Assembly: GCA_021844355.1 (NCBI GenBank)
Contig: JAKBTP010000202.1
Span: 1-9,752, forward strand
DNA length: 9,752 bases
Source of the DNA: a bacterium
GTDB lineage: Bacteria > Chloroflexota > Dormibacteria > Aeolococcales > Bog-877
Direction of reading: 5' to 3'
Under the pieces are notes generated by a model. The model ran no database searches and was not told the DNA's origin. It saw only the letters and a program-made list of their open reading frames with translations. Shown here piece by piece: positions 5,627 to 9,752 of the stretch; the stretch's first letter is position 1; the number at the start of each line of letters is the position of its first letter. A program made the position numbers and the translations under genes.

Positions 5627-5866
5627 ATGGGGCCAGTGGAGGTCGGCCGGGTCCTCGGGGTGAAGCCCCAGGTCGTGGTGAATTGGATCCGGGAGGGGAG
5701 GGCCCATCCCAGCGCGGTGGACGCAATCGGACGCAACCGGTTCACGGCCGAGGACGTCGCCCGCCTGCGCGCCGGGCTGGGCAAGCGCAGGAGCCGCCCG
5801 ACGGGGACCGGCCCGTTTTCTAAGGGTGAGCCAGAGGAGGGAGGCGATGCAGGCCAAGGCGGTTGA
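5627..5866 (+). CDS. Small MerR/excisionase-type helix-turn-helix protein
   Basis: This 79-aa protein begins with a winged-helix-type HTH of the HTH_17/MerR sort: VEVGRVLGVKPQVVVNWIREGR (4-25), then a wing, then NRFTAEDVARLRAGL (37-51). It ends in a low-complexity Lys/Arg then Gly/Glu tail. Proteins of this size (BldC or excisionase-like) bind DNA and often regulate nearby genes. ATG 5627 has AGGA 7 nt upstream. An upstream in-frame TTG (5593) would overlap the preceding gene and is less likely. The last 20 nt overlap the start of the aminopeptidase gene, whose ribosome site lies inside this coding sequence. Binding the divergent promoter at 5295-5382 is an inference. Confidence 0.75.
   Translation: MGPVEVGRVLGVKPQVVVNWIREGRAHPSAVDAIGRNRFTAEDVARLRAGLGKRRSRPTGTGPFSKGEPEEGGDAGQGG
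5801..5820 (+). promoter_or_regulatory. U-tailed hairpin inside the HTH gene, upstream of the aminopeptidase
   Basis: ACGGG (5801-5805) pairs with CCCGT (5812-5816) around a GACCGG loop and is followed directly by TTTC, so the transcript has GUUUUCU at the 3' side of the stem. T-runs are rare in this sequence. It could act as a weak terminator or attenuator about 15 bases before the aminopeptidase ribosome site. The stem is short, so confidence is low. Confidence 0.3.
5835..5840 (+). promoter_or_regulatory. strong Shine-Dalgarno AGGAGG for the aminopeptidase
   Basis: AGGAGG ends 6 nt before ATG 5847 and fixes that start over the in-frame GTG at 5826. It is the best ribosome site in the window, and it contrasts with the leaderless-looking starts of the first genes of operons. 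Confidence 0.85.
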
Positions 5867-7364
5867 CACCGAAGTCGGCAAGCTGAGGGCGGATGCCCTC
5901 CTGCTTACGCTCTTCCAGGACGAGCCGCTGGGGCCCTCGGCCCAGCGGCTCGACCGGGCGCTGGACGGGCTGCTGACCTCGATGCTTGCCAGTGGTGAGC
6001 TGAACGGGAAGTTCCCCGAGCGCCGGCTGGTGCCGACCCTGGGCAGGACGGCTGCGCCGCGGGTCATGCTCCTCGGCCTCGGCCATCGCGACCTCCTGGA
6101 CGGGTATCGCCTCCGCAACGCACTTCAGTTCGCGGTCCGGGACCTCAGGAACTTCTGCCGATCCCTGGCCGTGATCGTCGAGCCGGCCCTGGCCGAGGTG
6201 CTGGCGGTACCGGCGACCGGCCAGGCGCCCCAGGCGCCGGCGCGGGCCATCGCCGAGGGGGTCGCCCTGGGGAACTACCGGTTGGGGGAGCTCAGGGCCG
6301 CGGAGGGGAAGGGGGCCATCGAGGAGCTGCAGCTGGTGGGCCTGGGGCAGGGCTCGGACCTGGCCGCCGCCCTCACCGCCGGGGTCCGCCTGGCGGAGGC
6401 GACCAACGCCGCCCGGGTACTGCAGTGGCGTCCCGCCAATCGCCTCACTCCGGCGGACTTCATCGCCGAGGCCGAGCTGGTGGCCAAGCAGCGACACCTC
6501 AGCCTGCGCGTCGTGGAGCGTCCGGAGATGGAGAAGCTGGGGATGGGGGCCCTACTGGCGGTTGCCCAGGGCTCCCATCAGCCGCCCAAGCTCATGGTCA
6601 TGCGCTACCGTCCCCGCTCCTCAGACGGCTCGGGGAGGGTCCTGGCCCTGCTGGGAAAGGGAATCACCTTCGACTCCGGCGGCCTCTCCCTCAAGCCCAA
6701 CCCTGGAATGGCGGCGATGAAGTCTGACATGAGCGGGGCGGCGGCGGTCCTCCAAGCCATGGGGGTCATCGCCCGCACCGAGCCTCACATCGAGGTCCTG
6801 GGGCTGGCTCCACTCACGGAGAACATGCCGGGCGGTAGGGCGGTCAAGCCCGGGGACGTGGTCACGGCGATGAACGGTACGACCATCGAGATCAACAACA
6901 CAGACGCCGAGGGGCGCCTGGTGCTGGCTGACGCCCTCGCCTACGCGGTGAGTCAGGGGGCGACTCACCTCGTGGATGTGGCGACCCTCACCGGGGCAGC
7001 GTCGGTGGCCCTTGGTCACCCCGTGACCGCCGCCATGGCCAGCAGCCAGGAGCTGCTGGCGGCGGTGCAGGCAGCCGCCCGCGAGGCGGGGGAGAGGGTG
7101 TGGGAGCTACCCCTCTACCCCGAGCACGACGTTGCCCTGACCTGCGAGATAGCGGACATTCGCAACACCTCGGGGACGCCCGCGGCCGGGACCATCAACG
7201 GTGCGGTGTTCCTGCGTCAGTTCGCGGCTGGTCGGCCGTTCGTCCATCTGGACATCGCCGCGTCTTCCTATCACTTCGAGCCCCTGCTGAAGAAGGTGGT
7301 GCCGCAGGGTCCCACCGGGGTCATGACCCGGACGCTGGCGCACCTGCCCTTCCATCTCGGCTAG
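5847..7364 (+). CDS. pepA: M17-family leucyl aminopeptidase
   Basis: This cytosolic two-metal aminopeptidase releases N-terminal residues from peptides during protein turnover. The 505-aa length matches the family. Catalytic and metal residues sit almost exactly where they are in E. coli PepA: K271 and D276 in GKGITFDSGG, K283, D294 in MKSDMSGAAAVL, and D353, E355 and R357 in the family signature NTDAEGRL. The N-terminal 170 residues form the variable domain that in some PepA proteins also mediates DNA binding and hexamer formation. The C-terminal HLDIAASSY and PTGVMTRTL segments are typical. ATG 5847 is supported by AGGAGG. The gene overlaps the HTH gene by 20 nt and its stop shares CTAG with the convergent MBL gene. 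Substrate preference is not readable. Confidence 0.95.
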   Translation: MQAKAVDTEVGKLRADALLLTLFQDEPLGPSAQRLDRALDGLLTSMLASGELNGKFPERRLVPTLGRTAAPRVMLLGLGHRDLLDGYRLRNALQFAVRDLRNFCRSLAVIVEPALAEVLAVPATGQAPQAPARAIAEGVALGNYRLGELRAAEGKGAIEELQLVGLGQGSDLAAALTAGVRLAEATNAARVLQWRPANRLTPADFIAEAELVAKQRHLSLRVVERPEMEKLGMGALLAVAQGSHQPPKLMVMRYRPRSSDGSGRVLALLGKGITFDSGGLSLKPNPGMAAMKSDMSGAAAVLQAMGVIARTEPHIEVLGLAPLTENMPGGRAVKPGDVVTAMNGTTIEINNTDAEGRLVLADALAYAVSQGATHLVDVATLTGAASVALGHPVTAAMASSQELLAAVQAAAREAGERVWELPLYPEHDVALTCEIADIRNTSGTPAAGTINGAVFLRQFAAGRPFVHLDIAASSYHFEPLLKKVVPQGPTGVMTRTLAHLPFHLG

Positions 7365-8164
7365 GGCTTGCGGAAGCGGGACTCGCCGTCCCCGACCACG
7401 CGCTCGATCCGGCCCTCCATCTCCAACTTGAGACAGTGGGCGAGGACGGTCTGGGCGGCGTACTCCAGCACCTCCGGGGGGTAGCCGCGGTAGAGCTGTG
7501 CCACCAGCTGCGAGGGTGCCAGGGGGTCGGGGCCCAGAGCCTCCAGCACCTGGCGCTCTCGCTCCAAGCGGTGGGCTATCAGCACCTCCACCGCCGTTCT
7601 GGGCTCGGTGATCGGCTCGCCGTGACCCGGCAGCAGCCAGTCGGCTTCCAGGTCGCGCACCCGGGCCAGCGACCTGAGGTAGGCGGCCATGTCGCCGTCA
7701 GGGGGCCAGATGACGCTGGTCGTGCCCTGAAGGACGTGATCGCCGCTGAACAGGACGCGCTCCTCCGGAGCGAAGACGCAGAGGTGATCTTGGGAGTGCC
7801 CCGGAGTGTGGACCACCTCCAGCCAGCTCTCACCGGCGAGGAGCCGATCGCCGTCCTCCAGCGCCAGCTCCCCCGCCTTCTCCGCCCGGCGGTGGTATAG
7901 CGCCAGAGGAGCCCCCAACATCTCCGCCAGCCGGTCCGCACCCTCGCGGTGGTCCGGGTGATGGTGGGTGCACAGCACCATCCCGGCTCCGCCTCGGAGC
8001 CTCGCCGCCTGGGCCACCGCGTCCAGGTGCCGCTGGTCCAGCGGGCCCGGATCGATCACCACGACCTCTCCCCTCCCGAACAGCCAGGTGTTGGTCCCGG
8101 GGCCGGTGAGGGGGCCGGGGTTGGGGGCCAGGATCCGCTCCACCACGGAGGGCAGCGCGCTCAA
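7361..8164 (-). CDS. Metallo-beta-lactamase-fold hydrolase with winged-helix tail (LACTB2-like)
   Basis: This 267-aa protein has the MBL fold: TNTWLFG (24-30), VVVIDPGP, the metal motif HHHPDH (67-72), H123 in HTPGHSQDH, D142 in LFSGDH and H181 in LLPGHGE, so both zinc sites are intact. Residues 192-257 form the C-terminal winged helix (HRLERERQVLEAL, then YAAQTVLAHCLKLEMEGRI) seen in LACTB2-type proteins. Members include an endoribonuclease and uncharacterised hydrolases, so the substrate is open. The start is TTG 8164, overlapping the Nudix stop as TTGA, with GGAGG 4 nt upstream. This makes translational coupling likely. It is the third gene of a minus-strand operon, and its TAG overlaps the aminopeptidase stop on the other strand. 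Confidence 0.9.
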   Translation of the reverse strand: MSALPSVVERILAPNPGPLTGPGTNTWLFGRGEVVVIDPGPLDQRHLDAVAQAARLRGGAGMVLCTHHHPDHREGADRLAEMLGAPLALYHRRAEKAGELALEDGDRLLAGESWLEVVHTPGHSQDHLCVFAPEERVLFSGDHVLQGTTSVIWPPDGDMAAYLRSLARVRDLEADWLLPGHGEPITEPRTAVEVLIAHRLERERQVLEALGPDPLAPSQLVAQLYRGYPPEVLEYAAQTVLAHCLKLEMEGRIERVVGDGESRFRKP

Positions 8165-8925
8165 GGCGCCTCCAGACGGGAGCGGTCCAGCCCGGGATAG
8201 CGCCGCGCGGTGACCTCTTCGAGCCGGGGCCGTCGGGTGACCACCCTGCGCGCCCGAGCGGCTGCCAGGGTCCCCTCCACGCCACGGCCCGCCGCCAGCA
8301 ATTGGAGCACCGCCCGGGTCGGGGGAAGGAGCTGCCACTCTCCCCGGCGCCCCCGGCGCAGCGCCTCGGCGGGGTCGGCCCAGCGCCAGCTCCCGCTCTC
8401 CCCCAGCGGGTCGGCCCGAGGCTCCTGCCCTGGAGGCAGCGGAGCCAGGAAGAAGCGGGCATCGAAGCGCCGCGAGAACCCCTCCGGGGTCACCCAGCGG
8501 GCGACGAACACCAAGGACTCCAGGGCCGGGCGCAACCCGAGGCGCCGACACAGGTCGAGGAAGCCCTCGCCACCACCCCGGCGCCAGCGCGCGCGCTCTT
8601 CCTCCAACCGCGCCGCTCCACCCACGAATGAGCCGAGCAGGACACCGCACTCCTCAAAGGTCTCGCGCATCGCCCCCACCCGGAACTCCAGGCCCGCCCG
8701 GCGGTCCGGCCTGCCGCTCTCCACCGGGTCCCAGAACTCGCCCCAACGGGGGTCCCTGTCTCCCGGATCGAGGCTCCCCCCGGGGAAGACCAGGGCGCGA
8801 GGGGCGAAGTGGGCGCGATCGGCCCGCTCCAGCAGCAGCACCTCCGGTGGCCCGTCTGGTCGATCCCCATCACGGATGAGCGCCACGGTGGCCGCGTCCC
8901 GCGGCCCGGCCGGCTCGGCGGTCAA
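8161..8925 (-). CDS. Nudix hydrolase with an insertion in the Nudix box (NUDT19-like)
   Basis: Nudix enzymes cleave nucleoside diphosphates linked to another group, including CoA in some branches. In this 254-aa protein the box is split: FPGGSLDPGD (47-56) is followed by about 22 extra residues before REtFEECG (87-94), which carries the metal-binding Glu residues. An insertion at this place is known from the NUDT19/RP2 branch and from actinobacterial relatives. Early residues (AATVALIRDG, VLLLERA) fit the first Nudix strands. The C-terminal part (95-254) is helical and includes FDARFFLAPLPPGQEP, a typical late strand region. The start TTG 8925 overlaps the upstream gene's TGA as TTGA. No strong Shine-Dalgarno is seen, so reinitiation after the upstream gene is likely. 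The substrate (CoA derivative or nucleotide) is not determined. Confidence 0.88.
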   Translation of the reverse strand: MTAEPAGPRDAATVALIRDGDRPDGPPEVLLLERADRAHFAPRALVFPGGSLDPGDRDPRWGEFWDPVESGRPDRRAGLEFRVGAMRETFEECGVLLGSFVGGAARLEEERARWRRGGGEGFLDLCRRLGLRPALESLVFVARWVTPEGFSRRFDARFFLAPLPPGQEPRADPLGESGSWRWADPAEALRRGRRGEWQLLPPTRAVLQLLAAGRGVEGTLAAARARRVVTRRPRLEEVTARRYPGLDRSRLEAP

Positions 8926-9446
8926 AGACCGGCCGTCCCCCGCTCGGAGAAGCTGAGGATCTGGCGGGGGTGCACCAGGGCGAACGGCCGTTGGATCGAC
9001 ACCCGCTCGTGGGTGAGCGCCGGGAGCCAGACGGCGTTCAGGTTGCGAACCGGAAGGAAGTCGTCGACGCTGCGCTCCAGGGTCTCCCGCAGGCTGAGCC
9101 GGGGCTCGAGGAAGACCTCGCAGACCAGGGAGAAGGTGTCGATGGTGAGGGCCACCTGGTGGGCCACCTTCTGCTCCAGCAGCGCCCGCCGCCCTCCCGT
9201 ATCCGCCAGGGATTCGCCCACGGGCGCCAGCATCAGGATGGAGCGCTTGGCGACCATCGCCGACTCCTCCACCGTGCTGATAACCGGGTAGGTGCTGGCC
9301 AGCGGCTCCAGGGTCAGCTGGCGGATCTCCAGGTATTCCGTCATCCGGTTGACGACGTCGGTCAGCCGCAGCGGAGCCACCACCTCGATGTCCCCGGTCA
9401 GCTTGAGGAAGGAGCTGAAGAGCTCAATCCGCTCCCAGTTCTCCAC
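8922..9446 (-). CDS. Protein of unknown function made of two repeats
   Basis: This 174-aa protein has no recognised catalytic motif or membrane segment. It has two similar halves. Residues 18-44 (GDIEVVAPLRLTDVVNRMTEYL and on) match 108-135 (VCEVFLEPRLSLRETLERSVDDFL and on), each followed by a hydrophobic strand segment (AKRSILMLAP; RPFALVHPRQI). Each half looks like a beta-alpha-beta module of about 60-70 residues. It is reminiscent of DUF6812-type small proteins, a recollection without a search. GTG 9446 was chosen because TATACT (9460-9455) ends 8 nt upstream, while extension further upstream would run through the divergent biotin ligase gene. It is the first gene of an operon with the Nudix and MBL genes, to which it is joined by a TTGA overlap. 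Confidence 0.75.
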   Translation of the reverse strand: MENWERIELFSSFLKLTGDIEVVAPLRLTDVVNRMTEYLEIRQLTLEPLASTYPVISTVEESAMVAKRSILMLAPVGESLADTGGRRALLEQKVAHQVALTIDTFSLVCEVFLEPRLSLRETLERSVDDFLPVRNLNAVWLPALTHERVSIQRPFALVHPRQILSFSERGTAGL

Positions 9447-9465
9447 GAGGCCGCAGTATACGGGA
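9447..9465. promoter_or_regulatory. 19-bp divergent promoter with a shared palindromic -10
   Basis: Only 19 bp separate two outward-facing GTG starts. The palindrome GTATAC (9456-9461) lies inside. On the minus strand TATACT ends 8 nt before GTG 9446. On the plus strand CAGTAT (9454-9459) ends 6 nt before GTG 9466. The two -10 elements overlap, so the polymerases could not bind both at once. Both messages would be leaderless. No -35 is evident on either side. Confidence 0.5.
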
Positions 9466-9752
9466 GTGAACCTGACTTCCGGCCCCGCTCGCCGACGGTT
9501 CCCGGCCAGGGCCCCGGGGTGGGGGGACGGGGATGTCCTCCGGCAGGAGCTGGCGGCGAGGGGAGTTCCCTGGCGAGTGCGCCTGCTTGCCCAGGTGGGC
9601 AGCACCCAGGACCTGGTCCTGGCCGCGGCCCGGGCAGGCGAGCCCGAGGGGCTGTGCGTGATCGCGGACCATCAGGTTCACGGCCGAGGCAGGGCGGGGC
9701 GGGCCTGGCAGGCGCCGCCCGGCTCCTCGCTGATGCTCTCGCTGCTCCTGCG
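9466..9752 (+). CDS. birA: Biotin-[acetyl-CoA-carboxylase] ligase, 5' part (runs off the window)
   Basis: This enzyme activates biotin with ATP and attaches it to a lysine of the biotin carboxyl carrier protein, feeding fatty acid synthesis. Only 95 complete codons are present. They include the substrate-binding GST (45-47, in LLAQVGSTQDLVLAAA) and the family motif GRGRAGRAW (73-81), followed by PPGSSLMLSLLLR where the window ends. About 40 residues precede the catalytic core and show no clear HTH, so this looks like a class I ligase without the repressor domain. The start GTG 9466 is set by CAGTAT ending 6 nt upstream and by the frame, which is open from there. The first 22 residues are Pro/Arg/Gly-rich, so a later start is possible. 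Confidence 0.88.
   Translation, partial: MNLTSGPARRRFPARAPGWGDGDVLRQELAARGVPWRVRLLAQVGSTQDLVLAAARAGEPEGLCVIADHQVHGRGRAGRAWQAPPGSSLMLSLLL

Noticed and set aside
5826..5846. GTG 5826 as the aminopeptidase start
   Set aside because: AGGAGG is ideally placed for ATG 5847 and would lie inside the coding region if GTG were used.
8165..8650. N-terminal extension of the MBL protein
   Set aside because: It overlaps the Nudix gene in another frame and has shadow-like Arg/Gly/Ala composition. The TTGA start fits better.
9447..9605. N-terminal extension of the two-repeat protein
   Set aside because: It would overlap the biotin ligase coding region and lies upstream of the TATACT element; its composition is shadow-like.
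1..9752. CRISPR array, insertion sequence, prophage or toxin-antitoxin module
   Set aside because: No regularly spaced repeats, transposase motifs, terminal repeats, phage genes or toxin-antitoxin pair were seen; gene content is housekeeping.

Overview
This 9.75-kb window is a gene-dense, high-GC bacterial chromosomal segment with housekeeping and metabolic genes. I see no mobile element, CRISPR array or rRNA. GC-rich codon use, frequent GTG/TTG starts, -10-like hexamers 6-8 nt before start codons (leaderless style) and a LeuRS of the 'AEGLHVGN' type suggest a Terrabacteria lineage such as Chloroflexota or Dormibacterota. That placement is an inference from remembered family features, not from a search.

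Layout. (1) 3-2539, minus strand: leuS (leucyl-tRNA synthetase), then 57 bp downstream a tRNA-Ile with a rare genuine UAU anticodon. (2) 2600-3265, plus strand: a single-pass membrane protein with a DUF5666-like domain and a Pro/Thr-rich tail, divergent from leuS across a 60-bp promoter region holding two palindromes. (3) 3272-5294, minus strand: a Rieske-fold protein that has lost both histidine cluster ligands, a Ppx/GppA phosphatase joined to it by a CTGA overlap with no conventional start codon, and a PHP-domain phosphoesterase with its own likely promoter. (4) 5383-7364, plus strand: a 75-aa protein with a possible KH-like fold, a 79-aa helix-turn-helix protein and an M17 leucyl aminopeptidase whose start lies inside the HTH gene. 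(5) 7361-9446, minus strand: a two-repeat protein of unknown function, a split-box Nudix hydrolase and an MBL-fold hydrolase with a winged-helix tail, joined by two TTGA overlaps. The MBL and aminopeptidase genes converge and share a CTAG. (6) 9466-9752, plus strand: the 5' part of a biotin-protein ligase, running off the window and divergent from the two-repeat gene across only 19 bp.

No gap between genes exceeds 88 bp, so there is no long non-coding stretch. The core functions are leucine charging and AUA decoding, peptide turnover, polyphosphate or (p)ppGpp phosphate metabolism, and biotinylation. The most unusual elements are the ligand-less Rieske protein with its odd junction to Ppx, the tRNA-Ile(UAU), the internally duplicated unknown protein, and the shared palindromic -10 between the last two genes.
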